Source of the DNA: RGIG9060 sp052173655
Lineage (GTDB): Bacteria > Spirochaetota > Spirochaetia > Treponematales > Treponemataceae
Assembly (NCBI GenBank): GCA_052173655.1
Contig: JBQMYD010000001.1
Location: forward strand, 186,001-250,000
DNA: 64,000 nt
Direction: 5' to 3'
Below the pieces are notes generated by a model, which was not told the DNA's origin, searched no databases, and saw nothing but the letters and a program-made list of their open reading frames with translations. The translations under genes and the position numbers were made by a program. Below are positions 23,873 to 32,581 of this stretch, in pieces (positions within the stretch are counted from its first letter, which is position 1; every line of letters begins with the position of its first letter).

Positions 23873-25483
23873 ATGAGCTTTTTCAAAAAAAACTTTTCAA
23901 ATATTTTTTGTTTTTTTATTACCGTTTTTATCGGTTTTTCAAGTTTTGCAATGGAAGTTAATAAAACGGAGTTGGAAGCTACTCCGGATGTAGATAAGAT
24001 TGTTTTTAGAAATTATACCGGACCGCACAGAGTTATTCAGACTCGTAGCCAAATAGCTGAAATAGGTACGGAAATAGGTACGATTGTTGCAGAAAATATA
24101 GAAAAAAGCGGAAATTACAAGTTAAATCAAAAATATGGAGTTATCCATTGCCTAGATTTTTCTTCAAAAGAAAAACTTGATGCTGATATCTTTATTCTAA
24201 CTGAAAATGCCGGTGTTGATCACATAGAAAATCTAAGATTGATTATTGCCGGTTATTTGGTTAGTGCATATCACTATTCTGAAAAAGATGCAGGTACGCT
24301 TGCCGTTTTTATTACGGTATACAATGCCGTATATCGAGCAGATGTCAGTTATTTTTCAGAACGTTACAAGGATAATGTCCTAAAAAATCTTGAAGAAAAT
24401 AAGATCGGATTATCAACAAATTATGAGCAGTGGCCGGGACAAAGTCAAATTGTAATTCCGTTATCAGATTTGGACGGGGGCTTGAGTACAATCGATACTT
24501 CAATAGTTTCAGATAAAACTGTAGTTGCTTCTATGCAGGAAGATGAAGATAAAGGTATTGACGTAAGAAAAAATATGATAGATTTAAAAGAACGTGAAGC
24601 CGAAGATGCAGAGATTCAAGCTCAAATTTCACAAAAAAAAGCCTCCGAAGCTGAAAAATATGCTGTTGAAAAAAAAGAATTGCTTGAAATCGAAAAAAAA
24701 GTATTAAAAGATTTGGAAAATCAGCTTGATTCTGATGAAAAATCTGCAAAAAAAAATCCTAGGGATAAAAATGCTAAAAGAAAACTTGAAAATGATCAAA
24801 AAGCATTAGATAAACAAAAAGAAAAAGTAAATCAAACGGAACTAAAATTCATTGCTGCAAGACAGGATGCCGATTCAAAATCAAAAAATGCCAATGAAAA
24901 ACAAATTCTTGCAGATAAAAAACATGTTGAAAGTTATGATGAAAGAAAAGAAATTATAAAAGATCAAAAAGAAATTGAAAAAGAAATGAATGAATATATT
25001 TTACCAAAAAATGTAAAATACGGATTAAAACTTACTGATCAAAAAGAAAAACTTTCCGGTATTGTCGCTATTGATGCGGATACCGGCAGGATTATAAAAA
25101 GCTCTGTTATCGATGTTATTCGTTCAAGAGTTTTTTACCCTATAGGAGATAAATTTTTATGTATCGCAGGGAAAAACAGCGGAAATGGAAATGTAAAATT
25201 GGTTTTAATCGATAAAGAAAATCTTGAAATTATAGATGAAAGTGAAACTATTTTATCTGAAGAGTCTGTTCTTGTAAATTCCGGGATGAATTACTATGCA
25301 GTAATAAAAAGTGGAAAAACCTATAAAATAGGCAGATTCGACGATAAATTAAATCTTATGTTTCAATCAAATATCGACGTAAACAAAGCGACTGCGATAG
25401 TCATAAGCGAAAAAGACATTATAGTAACAGATTCAAACAACACGGTTGTAATTCTAAATAGCGAAAACTTGGAACTGAAATAG
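23873..25483 (+). CDS. P83/100-family coiled-coil antigen, secreted
   Basis: A 536-residue protein of the spirochaetal P83/100 family, known in Borrelia as an immunodominant antigen of unclear function. Residues 1-24 form a signal peptide ending in SSFA. An N-terminal globular section covers about 25-210, a long Lys/Glu-rich coiled coil about 232-375, and a C-terminal section about 385-536 has a repeated beta pattern (LSGIVAIDADTG, VLIDKENLEI) suggesting a propeller-like fold. I chose the ATG at 23873 because an AAGGGGG site lies nine bases upstream and it begins the signal peptide; an upstream frame from 23762 adds residues that hide it. It lies alone between the methyltransferase and the convergent glgA. 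Confidence 0.85.
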   Translation: MSFFKKNFSNIFCFFITVFIGFSSFAMEVNKTELEATPDVDKIVFRNYTGPHRVIQTRSQIAEIGTEIGTIVAENIEKSGNYKLNQKYGVIHCLDFSSKEKLDADIFILTENAGVDHIENLRLIIAGYLVSAYHYSEKDAGTLAVFITVYNAVYRADVSYFSERYKDNVLKNLEENKIGLSTNYEQWPGQSQIVIPLSDLDGGLSTIDTSIVSDKTVVASMQEDEDKGIDVRKNMIDLKEREAEDAEIQAQISQKKASEAEKYAVEKKELLEIEKKVLKDLENQLDSDEKSAKKNPRDKNAKRKLENDQKALDKQKEKVNQTELKFIAARQDADSKSKNANEKQILADKKHVESYDERKEIIKDQKEIEKEMNEYILPKNVKYGLKLTDQKEKLSGIVAIDADTGRIIKSSVIDVIRSRVFYPIGDKFLCIAGKNSGNGNVKLVLIDKENLEIIDESETILSEESVLVNSGMNYYAVIKSGKTYKIGRFDDKLNLMFQSNIDVNKATAIVISEKDIIVTDSNNTVVILNSENLELK

Positions 25484-25495
25484 CGATATCGGTAT

Positions 25496-26971
25496 CTAAA
25501 TCTTTTTCAAAGCTTTTTGGTAAACTTCCACAAATTCGGTTGCAGATTTTTTCCAACTAAAGTCCTGCTTCATGGCTTTTTTTTGCATCTTTTTTATGTG
25601 ATCTTTTTTGTTGTAAAAAGTCCATACAGCCCAGCCTGTAGTATCGTAAACGCTTTGAGGGGTTAAATTCATAAGCATAAAACCTGTGCCGTCCCCTGTT
25701 TTTTCGTTATAGTTTTCTACGGTATCTGCAAGCCCACCTGTTGAGCGGACAATTGGTAAAGTTCCGTATAACATTGAATAAATCTGGTTTGAACCGCAAG
25801 GCTCGTATCGGCTTGGCATCATAAAAAAGTCTGAACCGGCTTCTATCAGGTGGCTTATTTCTTCATTATAGCCAAAATACGCTCTTAAATTGGGTAATTT
25901 GCTTTGCAATTCTCCGATTTCATGTTCACACCATTTTTCCCCACTTCCAAGAATTACAAATTGCAATTTCATATTCGTACACATTTGATAGCAACATCCG
26001 TAAGTAGGGGCAAAAATTTCTGCAATTCCTTTTTGTTCTGCAAGCCTTGTAACCATACCTATAACCGGTATGTCAGGATTTACTTCAAGTCCAAAACGTT
26101 CTTGTAGTGCCTTTTTACATGCAGCTTTCCCTTCCATTTTTTCTGCAGTAAAATTCTTAGGAATATATTTGTCTGTTTCCGGATTCCAAATGTCCGTATC
26201 GATTCCGTTAAGAATTCCGTAAAGGTCATCACATCGGTAACGTAATAATGAATCTAAGGAAAAACCCATGCTTGGAGTTTGAATCTCACCGGCGTAGGTA
26301 GGAGAAACCGTAGTAACTAAGTCTGCACTTTGTATTCCGGCTTTTAAAAAATTCATATTATCGTAATATTCAAAACCTGCAGAATAATAATAAAGCCACT
26401 CAACATTTGTGGCAGGGAAAAATCCTTTATTGTATATTCCCTGATAACCCAGATTATGTATTGTAAATATCGAAGCAGTGTGCGAAAATTCTATGTTTTT
26501 GCGTTCGTAAAACTTTAGTAAAACAGGAACAAGTGCTGTTGCCCAGTCATGTGCATGCATAATATCCGGATACCAGCCGAGCTTTCTGCAAAGTTGAAAA
26601 GCTCCTTGACATAAAATAGAAAATCTAACAGGATTATCAGTAAAATCAGGTTCATGAGAAGTTCCGTAAATTCCATCTCTTCCATAGTATTTTTCGCAAT
26701 CGAGAAAATAATAGTCTACTGCATTTGACTTTGATGTTTTTACTTGAGTAGTGTATACTGCTGTCCATTCTTCGCCAAATCCGGACGGAATTCCCATAGG
26801 ACCGTCCAAAATCTTTAATTTTTCTTTATCTATTCTGTAATAACGCGGCATTAAGACTTTTACTTCATGACCGCTGTCAACAAGAGCTTTTGAAAGAGAA
26901 GAAACTACATCTGCCAATCCTCCTGATTTTGCAAATGGTAAAGCCTCCGATGTTATCATTAAAATTTTCAT
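25496..26971 (-). CDS. glgA: Glycogen synthase (ADP-glucose type)
   Basis: A 491-residue GT5 enzyme that extends glycogen from ADP-glucose. The N-terminal KSGGLADVV (about 15-23) is the donor-binding KxGGL motif. DIMHAHDWATALVP, VTTVSPTYAGEI, NGIDTDIWNP and the C-terminal MMPSRYEPCGSNQIYSM (E-x7-E region) are all in place. A strong AAGGAGG site precedes the ATG. It follows the aminotransferase gene by 23 bases and is probably cotranscribed with it. It ends 12 bases from the convergent P83/100 gene. The length is normal. Confidence 0.95.
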   Translation of the reverse strand: MKILMITSEALPFAKSGGLADVVSSLSKALVDSGHEVKVLMPRYYRIDKEKLKILDGPMGIPSGFGEEWTAVYTTQVKTSKSNAVDYYFLDCEKYYGRDGIYGTSHEPDFTDNPVRFSILCQGAFQLCRKLGWYPDIMHAHDWATALVPVLLKFYERKNIEFSHTASIFTIHNLGYQGIYNKGFFPATNVEWLYYYSAGFEYYDNMNFLKAGIQSADLVTTVSPTYAGEIQTPSMGFSLDSLLRYRCDDLYGILNGIDTDIWNPETDKYIPKNFTAEKMEGKAACKKALQERFGLEVNPDIPVIGMVTRLAEQKGIAEIFAPTYGCCYQMCTNMKLQFVILGSGEKWCEHEIGELQSKLPNLRAYFGYNEEISHLIEAGSDFFMMPSRYEPCGSNQIYSMLYGTLPIVRSTGGLADTVENYNEKTGDGTGFMLMNLTPQSVYDTTGWAVWTFYNKKDHIKKMQKKAMKQDFSWKKSATEFVEVYQKALKKI

Positions 26972-26994
26972 AAAAGTCCTCCTTAACTTATAGT

Positions 26995-28245
26995 TTACCA
27001 GCTATCTTTTGCGTTTTTCATCGCTTGTTCGCAATTTTTTATGGTATCTTCACTGACACAATATGCCATTCTATAATATCCACTGTAGCCGAATCCTGTT
27101 CCGGGTGCACAAAGTATATTATATTTTTTAAGATGATCTACAAAAGCAAATTCATCACAAAATTCTTCGCCTTGTTCATTTTTTAAAATAAACTTTTTAT
27201 TTTCTTCCTTTAGTGGCATTGGGGCTTTACAGAAAAGATAAAAGGCTCCCTCCGGTTCGGCAAATTCAATGCCTGCATTTTTTACTATTTTTGTAATCAT
27301 ATTCATTCTTTTTTCGTAAGCTGAATAGTCTACTTTTGTGTTCCAACATTTTGCCACAACTTTTTGAAAGAATGCAGGAGCATTTACATAACCTAATGTT
27401 CTTGTTGAAAAAATTACGCCTTGAATAAACTCCAAAGCATCTTCGCAATTAGGATTTACTGCAACAAAACCTATTCGCTCTCCCGGAATGCTTAAATTTT
27501 TTGCAAAAGAAGTTACGACTACGCTTTCGTTATAATATTGAAAAGCATTGGCAACTTTCTTACCGTTAAAGGTTATCGCTCTATATGGTTCGTCTAAAAT
27601 TAAATAAGGCTTTCTGCCGGATTTTTCACCGTGTTCTTTTAAACATTGCGATAAGATTTTTATTTCTTCTTCAGAGTATATCTTTCCGCTTGGATTATTC
27701 GGAGAGTTTATTAAAACTGCGGCAGTTTTTGAATTTAATGAATTTTTTATTCCTTCAATATTCAATGAAAAATCCTGCTTGCATTTTACCGGAATTATTA
27801 CGCCTCCAAAGTGAGAAGCATAATTTTTGTATTCGGCAAAAAAAGGAGACGGAACAATGACTTGATCCTCATTACTTAGTATAGTTTTAAAAACTGAACA
27901 AAGTGCTCCTGCAGCTCCTACACTCATAACAATGTGATTTCCGGTAAGGGAATTCTTGCCAGCCAGGTTTTGTTCAAGATTAATCTTGTCTGCCATGGCA
28001 TTTCTGGTTTCCATATAGCCTGCATTTGGCATGTAAGCATGAGCATCTTTTGTTTTGTCTTGTGCAATTGATTTTATGGTTTCATAAATGCTGTCCGGAA
28101 TTTCCAAATCAGGATTTCCTAAGCTAAAGTCAAAAACGTTTTCTTTACCGTATTTTTCTTTTAGGGCAATACCCTCTTCAAACATTTTTCGTATCACTGA
28201 GGAATTTTTTCCACTCATAATTTCTTTTATATGTGGTGCGATCAT
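26995..28245 (-). CDS. PLP-dependent class I/II aminotransferase
   Basis: A 416-residue fold-type I aminotransferase of the aspartate aminotransferase superfamily. SLGNPDLEIPDS near residue 41, the NSPNNPSGKIYS segment with the PLP-contacting Asn, the Asp in LILDEPYR, and the Schiff-base lysine in SFAKNLSIPGERIGF are visible. The substrate cannot be told; the long 'pyridoxal-phosphate aminotransferase' type with DAHAYMPNAGY occurs in spirochaetes and Clostridia. It has a good promoter and a GAGG site before the ATG. It is the first gene of a two-gene unit with glgA. Confidence 0.88.
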   Translation of the reverse strand: MIAPHIKEIMSGKNSSVIRKMFEEGIALKEKYGKENVFDFSLGNPDLEIPDSIYETIKSIAQDKTKDAHAYMPNAGYMETRNAMADKINLEQNLAGKNSLTGNHIVMSVGAAGALCSVFKTILSNEDQVIVPSPFFAEYKNYASHFGGVIIPVKCKQDFSLNIEGIKNSLNSKTAAVLINSPNNPSGKIYSEEEIKILSQCLKEHGEKSGRKPYLILDEPYRAITFNGKKVANAFQYYNESVVVTSFAKNLSIPGERIGFVAVNPNCEDALEFIQGVIFSTRTLGYVNAPAFFQKVVAKCWNTKVDYSAYEKRMNMITKIVKNAGIEFAEPEGAFYLFCKAPMPLKEENKKFILKNEQGEEFCDEFAFVDHLKKYNILCAPGTGFGYSGYYRMAYCVSEDTIKNCEQAMKNAKDSW

Positions 28246-28277
28246 TGTAAGCCTCTAAATCTTTTTCAAACTTACTT

Positions 28278-28306
28278 ATTATAGCATGGGATAATTAGAA
28301 ATACAA
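28278..28306 (-). promoter_or_regulatory. Promoter of the aminotransferase-glgA unit
   Basis: TTGTAT (28306-28301), a 17-base spacer and a TGC-extended perfect TATAAT (28283-28278) lie before a leader of about 27 bases that contains AGAGG. This is a conventional promoter with a Shine-Dalgarno, in contrast to the leaderless genes nearby. Confidence 0.65.
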
Positions 28307-28326
28307 ATAAAAGTTTTGTTAAAAAA

Positions 28327-29478
28327 TTAAGATACTACTCTGCCTTTCCAAACATAGCCTTTTCCGTTGCTACCTCTAATCCAACTTACAAGTACAACAT
28401 AAAGTAAATTCAAAAAAATTAAAGGATAAAACAACGAAAGCCACAAAGGCATTTTTCTTGTAGCAAAGATTATAAACCAACTGATAAAGAAAACCAGATT
28501 TTCAAATATAAGTGCAATTAAAAAATTGTCCATAGTTGTGCTTATGAGAATGTGTTTTAAAAGTTCTATTGTTAAAAGTACTGTAGGGCCGAAAAGAAAG
28601 CCTATAATTGCTACCACAAATAAAAACATAATAAAATTGTTTTTTCCGACAAAATCAAAGATATTTTTACTTATTCCGTTTACACAACTTTTATAACTGT
28701 CATACATACGGCACTTTGCAGCATCTTTAAAATCTATGAAAACAGTCTTGTAACCTGCTTTTTTCATTTGTCGTGCAAGATAAACATCTTCAGTTGTTAT
28801 ATTTTTTATAGCATCATATCCGCCTATTGCCATAAAGCTTTCTTTTTTTATTCCGATGTATTGCCCTATTGCCGTTGCAAGCATCGGTAATTTTAATTTT
28901 TCGTTAAGCCAAAGAGGAATTGCAAAAGCTGTAAGTAAATACATGATCGGAACGGTTATTTTTTCTCCAAAAGTTTTTACTTCTTGAGTAAGATAGCCGC
29001 TTACCATATCTGCATCGTTTTTAATGATATTAGACATCATAAGTTCAATTGACTTTTCTGTATGAATCGTGTCTGCATCAGTAAAAAGAAAATAGTCGCC
29101 TTTTGCATACCGGGTAAGCTGTTTCATTGCAAAACTTTTTCCTCTCCAACCTTCTTCTAAAGGTTTTCCCACGAAAAGACGTAATTTTTCAGGATTTTTC
29201 TTCACCAAATTTTCTACAATTGAGCGTGTTTTGTCTGTTGAGTTGTCGTCTAAAACAAGTATTTCATAGTTTTTGTATGTTTGATTTAAAAACGAATTTA
29301 TACATTTTTCGATATTTGCCTGTTCATTGCGTGCAGGAATTAGAACAGAAACTAACGGTTGTTTATTTCCGATCATATCTGCCTTGTAAGTATCAGAAAA
29401 AATCTTATGACAGTTAAGAATTGTAAAGATTAGAAAATACAAGCCAACTACTACCAGCAAATATGTATACATTTCCAT
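28327..29478 (-). CDS. Membrane GT2-family glycosyltransferase
   Basis: A 383-residue glycosyltransferase with one N-terminal membrane helix (4-22) and a GT2 domain (about 42-270). The GT2 part shows VSVLIPARNE, VLDDNSTD, a FTDADT metal-binding motif and the acceptor-side TTEDVYLARQMKKAGY. Three or four C-terminal helices (about 283-375) follow. The layout fits the CrtQ/hopanoid-associated group, which glycosylates lipids at the cytoplasmic membrane. It has a GAGG site and follows the TPR gene by 17 bases. The acceptor is unknown. Confidence 0.85.
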   Translation of the reverse strand: MEMYTYLLVVVGLYFLIFTILNCHKIFSDTYKADMIGNKQPLVSVLIPARNEQANIEKCINSFLNQTYKNYEILVLDDNSTDKTRSIVENLVKKNPEKLRLFVGKPLEEGWRGKSFAMKQLTRYAKGDYFLFTDADTIHTEKSIELMMSNIIKNDADMVSGYLTQEVKTFGEKITVPIMYLLTAFAIPLWLNEKLKLPMLATAIGQYIGIKKESFMAIGGYDAIKNITTEDVYLARQMKKAGYKTVFIDFKDAAKCRMYDSYKSCVNGISKNIFDFVGKNNFIMFLFVVAIIGFLFGPTVLLTIELLKHILISTTMDNFLIALIFENLVFFISWFIIFATRKMPLWLSLFYPLIFLNLLYVVLVSWIRGSNGKGYVWKGRVVS

Positions 29479-29495
29479 TTTACAGACCTCATTTC

Positions 29496-30224
29496 TTAGT
29501 TTTCAAAACTAAGTGGCTGATAATTTCTATCCAAATATGACTTTAAAAGCTTGTTATCCGGATAGATCTCCTTTGCCTTTGCAAAATATGTTTCCGCATT
29601 ATCATATTTTTTTTCCATATACTCGATGTGGCCAAGGGTAATATAAGCATTAAATCTGTCTTCAATATCCAAATTTTCCTGATCTATATAATCAAAAATG
29701 ATCTTTTGACCTTTTTTTACATTTCTAAAAAACGGAGGAGCATAAATGTTTGTGCATGCTATAAGGTACTTTGCAGCTCCGCAGTCATTATTTAATTCTA
29801 CCGCCTTTTGTGCATATTTTGAAACATTAAGCCCGTTACTTAGTACGTATGAAAAATTCTGTATTATGCAATTTTGAGAAAGAGCTCTAGCCCAAATTAG
29901 ATACGCACGCCATGAAGGATTTTCATTGAAAGCCGCTTCTGAAAGCATCATGGCGGCATCAAGGTGAATCTTTGACAGTTCTGTTTCTTTGGCGTTTATA
30001 AGATAAAAACCGTACATATACTCCACCTCAGCTCTTTCCACGTCGTCGGAAACACAGTTCAGTGTAGAGTTGTAAGCGGCTGTAACCTGCTCCAAGGTTG
30101 ATATTTCATCATTGAACACCAAATTTTTTAAGTTCATAAAATTTATGCTAAAAGCAGATTGTGCTATTATTTGCTCTGCCAGTAAAAAGCATAAAAAAGA
30201 AAAAATAAAACGTCCAGCCCTCAT
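29496..30224 (-). CDS. Secreted TPR-repeat protein
   Basis: A 242-residue protein with a signal peptide (1-22, ending IIAQS) and helical repeats. The C-terminal pair (about 178-232: AYITLGHIEYMEKKYDNAET, then A-KEIYPDN) is a clear TPR, and earlier segments are weaker. Conserved NIYAPPFFRNVKKG suggests a treponemal family, but I do not know a function. It is the first gene of a unit with the membrane glycosyltransferase. No Shine-Dalgarno precedes the ATG; the promoter geometry is near-leaderless. Confidence 0.75.
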   Translation of the reverse strand: MRAGRFIFSFLCFLLAEQIIAQSAFSINFMNLKNLVFNDEISTLEQVTAAYNSTLNCVSDDVERAEVEYMYGFYLINAKETELSKIHLDAAMMLSEAAFNENPSWRAYLIWARALSQNCIIQNFSYVLSNGLNVSKYAQKAVELNNDCGAAKYLIACTNIYAPPFFRNVKKGQKIIFDYIDQENLDIEDRFNAYITLGHIEYMEKKYDNAETYFAKAKEIYPDNKLLKSYLDRNYQPLSFEN

Positions 30225-30231
30225 GGAGATA

Positions 30232-30260
30232 AGTGTACATTATGATTTCTTGTTTGTCAA
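30232..30260 (-). promoter_or_regulatory. Promoter of the TPR-glycosyltransferase unit, near-leaderless
   Basis: A perfect TTGACA (30260-30255), 17 bases and TACACT (30237-30232) are followed by seven bases and the ATG at 30224. The predicted start of transcription is one base before the ATG. Confidence 0.6.
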
Positions 30261-30263
30261 GGT

Positions 30264-30292
30264 TTTTGACAATATTTGTAATTTTGTCAAAA
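30264..30292. repeat. Inverted repeat between the divergent promoters
   Basis: TTTTGACAA (30264-30272) and TTGTCAAAA (30284-30292) form a 9-base perfect inverted repeat with an 11-base centre. A third TTGTCAA lies at 30254-30260 within the leftward -35. The repeat overlaps the rightward -35, so it may be an operator or simply back-to-back -35 elements. Confidence 0.45.
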
Positions 30293-30311
30293 TTATTTGC
30301 TTGCTTATTAT
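30284..30311 (+). promoter_or_regulatory. Candidate promoter of the polysaccharide locus
   Basis: TTGTCA (30284-30289), 16 bases and TATTAT (30306-30311) are five-of-six matches each. The leader to the glf ATG at 30508 is about 190 bases. It holds an AGGATTT/AAATCCT hairpin (30325-30362) and a second imperfect stem near 30427-30473, and no convincing reading frame. Confidence 0.55.
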
Positions 30312-30507
30312 ATTTTTATGTGTTAGGATTTTTTCATAAGTTGGACAACGCTTGGAAATCCTTTAGCAAGTTTCGGCTGCAAAGATATTTTTCCTTAAGT
30401 TTTAAAAGTCTCTTTAATGTGAGTTTCGGATTTTGTAGGACTTTACTTGCTGTGGTAAATAAAGTTTTGTCCGAAAAAAATAAATCTGTACAAAATGGAA
30501 GAAAGAT

Positions 30508-31635
30508 ATGAGTTATGATTATCTTATTGTAGGTTCCGGACTTTACGGTTCAGTTTTTGCCTATATGGCTAAACAAAAAAATCTAAGATGTCTTGTAATT
30601 GATAAAAGAGAGCATCTTGGAGGAAATATTTATTGTCAAGATATGGAAGGTATTAATGTTCATAAATACGGTGCACATATTTTTCATACTTCAAATAAAA
30701 ATGTTTGGGATTTTGTAAATAAATTTGCAGTTTTTAATAGATATACAAATTCGCCGGTAGCAAATTTTAACGGAAAGCTTTACAATCTGCCCTTCAATAT
30801 GAATACTTTTTCTCAAATGTGGGGAGTTGTAACTCCTGATGAGGCAAAAGCAAAAATTGAAATGCAAAAATCTGAACTGAAAACGCTTTTGAACGGTAGA
30901 GAACCTGCAAATCTTGAAGAGCAGGCAATAAGTCTTGTAGGTAAAGACATTTACGAAAAATTAATAAAAGAGTATACGGAAAAACAATGGGGGCGTTCTT
31001 GTAAGGATTTGCCTGCATTTATTATAAAAAGACTTCCGGTCAGATTTACATTTGACAATAACTACTTTAATGACAGTTTTCAGGGAATTCCTATAGGTGG
31101 CTACAACAAAATAATTGACGGACTTCTGGATGGAATAGAAACAAAAACCGATGTTGATTTTTTTTCCGATAGAGAAAAATGGTCATCTGTTGCAAAAAAT
31201 ATTGTTTTTACCGGAAAAATAGATGAGTTTTATGACTTCAAGTTTGGAAAGCTTGAATACCGCACAGTTCGTTTCGAAACGGAAATTTTAAACAAAAGTA
31301 ATTTTCAAGGAAATGCTGTTGTTAACTATACAAGTTTAAATCAACCGTACACAAGAATTATTGAACATAAACATTTTGAGCCAGAGAATCCTTGTTATGA
31401 AAATGAAAAAACCGTAATAAGCAAAGAGTTTTCAACTGAATGGAAAGAAGGCTTGGAAAGTTTTTATCCTGTTAATGACAAAAAAAATGCCGAGATTTTT
31501 GAACAATACAGAGCTTTAGCTGATAATGAAGATAATGTAATTTTCGGAGGACGGCTTGCCGAGTATAAGTACTATGACATGGATGATGTAATTGAAAAGT
31601 GTCTAAAGGATTTTGAAAAATCAGTATTACCGTGA
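30508..31635 (+). CDS. glf: UDP-galactopyranose mutase
   Basis: A 375-residue flavoenzyme that interconverts UDP-galactopyranose and UDP-galactofuranose, the precursor of galactofuranose in surface glycans. The FAD-binding VGSGLYGSVFA is at the N-terminus, followed by DKREHLGGNIY, the GAHIFHTSN active-site stretch and NLPFNMNTF. Near the C-terminus GGRLAEYKYYDMDDVI is typical. It has a GGAAG site seven bases before the ATG and is the first gene of the polysaccharide locus. The length matches the bacterial enzyme. Confidence 0.96.
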   Translation: MSYDYLIVGSGLYGSVFAYMAKQKNLRCLVIDKREHLGGNIYCQDMEGINVHKYGAHIFHTSNKNVWDFVNKFAVFNRYTNSPVANFNGKLYNLPFNMNTFSQMWGVVTPDEAKAKIEMQKSELKTLLNGREPANLEEQAISLVGKDIYEKLIKEYTEKQWGRSCKDLPAFIIKRLPVRFTFDNNYFNDSFQGIPIGGYNKIIDGLLDGIETKTDVDFFSDREKWSSVAKNIVFTGKIDEFYDFKFGKLEYRTVRFETEILNKSNFQGNAVVNYTSLNQPYTRIIEHKHFEPENPCYENEKTVISKEFSTEWKEGLESFYPVNDKKNAEIFEQYRALADNEDNVIFGGRLAEYKYYDMDDVIEKCLKDFEKSVLP

Positions 31636-31781
31636 TACAAAAAATTTTGTGATTCCAATTTTTTAAATATTGAGAATTATCGCAATATTGTCGGTAATTC
31701 TTAATCATTTGTAAAAAATTTTCTTTAAAAGTGTGAAAAAATGATCGCACAGTCTTTTGAGAGACAATGATAGGAATATAA

Positions 31782-32579
31782 ATGAAAACATTGATTTTGG
31801 CAGGCGGATTTGGCAGTAGATTAGGCGAAGAAACTAAGGTAATTCCAAAGCCTATGGTAGAAATAGGCGGCTACCCTATTTTGTGGCATATTATGAAAAT
31901 TTATGCTCATTACGGCTACAAAGATTTTGTGATTCTTACAGGTTACAAGGGACATGTGATAAAAGAGTTCTTTCTTGACTATTATAATCGATACAGTGAT
32001 ATGACTATTGATTTATCCAATAATGATGTTCAAATTCACAAAACAAGGAGTGAAGATTGGACAGTAACCATGCTTTATACAGGGCTAAATACTATGACTG
32101 CCGGTAGGATTGTTAGGGCAAAAGATTACATCGGTAAAGAAGCCTTTATGCTTACATATGGAGACGGTGTAAGTGATGTCAATATTGAACAACTTGTAGA
32201 AAATCATGCGAAAAGCGGAAAACTTGTTACTCTAACGGCTGTTCGTCCTGAAGGTAGATTTGGAGCCTTGGATATTCAAAAAGACGGTACGATCAGTCAG
32301 TTTCAAGAAAAACCTGCAGATTCATGGATTAACGGTGGTTTTTTTGTGTGTGAAAACAAAGTTTTTGATTATATCGAACCTGCTTCATCAAACGATATGA
32401 TGTGGGAAAGAGAGCCTTTACAGAAAATAGCAAAAGACGGTCAGCTTCACGCATATAAACATTCAGGATTTTGGCATCCCATGGATATGCTTAAAGATAA
32501 AGAAAAACTTAACGCTCTTTGGGAAACAGAAAAAGCTCCTTGGGATGTTTGGGGTCATTTTAAGAAAAAGGGATTTTAA
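31782..32579 (+). CDS. rfbF: Glucose-1-phosphate cytidylyltransferase
   Basis: A 265-residue nucleotidyltransferase making CDP-glucose from CTP and glucose-1-phosphate, the first step of CDP-3,6-dideoxyhexose synthesis. It has LAGGFGSRLGEET at residues 5-17, IPKPMVEIGG, the YGDGVSDV catalytic aspartate motif and GFWHPMDMLKDKE near the end, all specific for RfbF rather than RfbA. The preceding 146-base gap has an AGAATTA/TAATTCT inverted repeat and an AGGA site but no clear promoter. Two bases separate it from rfbG. Confidence 0.96.
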   Translation: MKTLILAGGFGSRLGEETKVIPKPMVEIGGYPILWHIMKIYAHYGYKDFVILTGYKGHVIKEFFLDYYNRYSDMTIDLSNNDVQIHKTRSEDWTVTMLYTGLNTMTAGRIVRAKDYIGKEAFMLTYGDGVSDVNIEQLVENHAKSGKLVTLTAVRPEGRFGALDIQKDGTISQFQEKPADSWINGGFFVCENKVFDYIEPASSNDMMWEREPLQKIAKDGQLHAYKHSGFWHPMDMLKDKEKLNALWETEKAPWDVWGHFKKKGF

Positions 32580-32581
32580 CA

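Noticed and set aside
25484..25495. Small GATA-TCGG-TATC hairpin between P83/100 and glgA as a shared terminator
   Set aside because: A 4-base stem is expected by chance, and no U run follows closely on either strand.
30233..30511. A 92-codon frame in the leader of glf
   Set aside because: It runs through both divergent promoters, has no binding site and its product resembles no family; it is probably chance in A/T-rich DNA.
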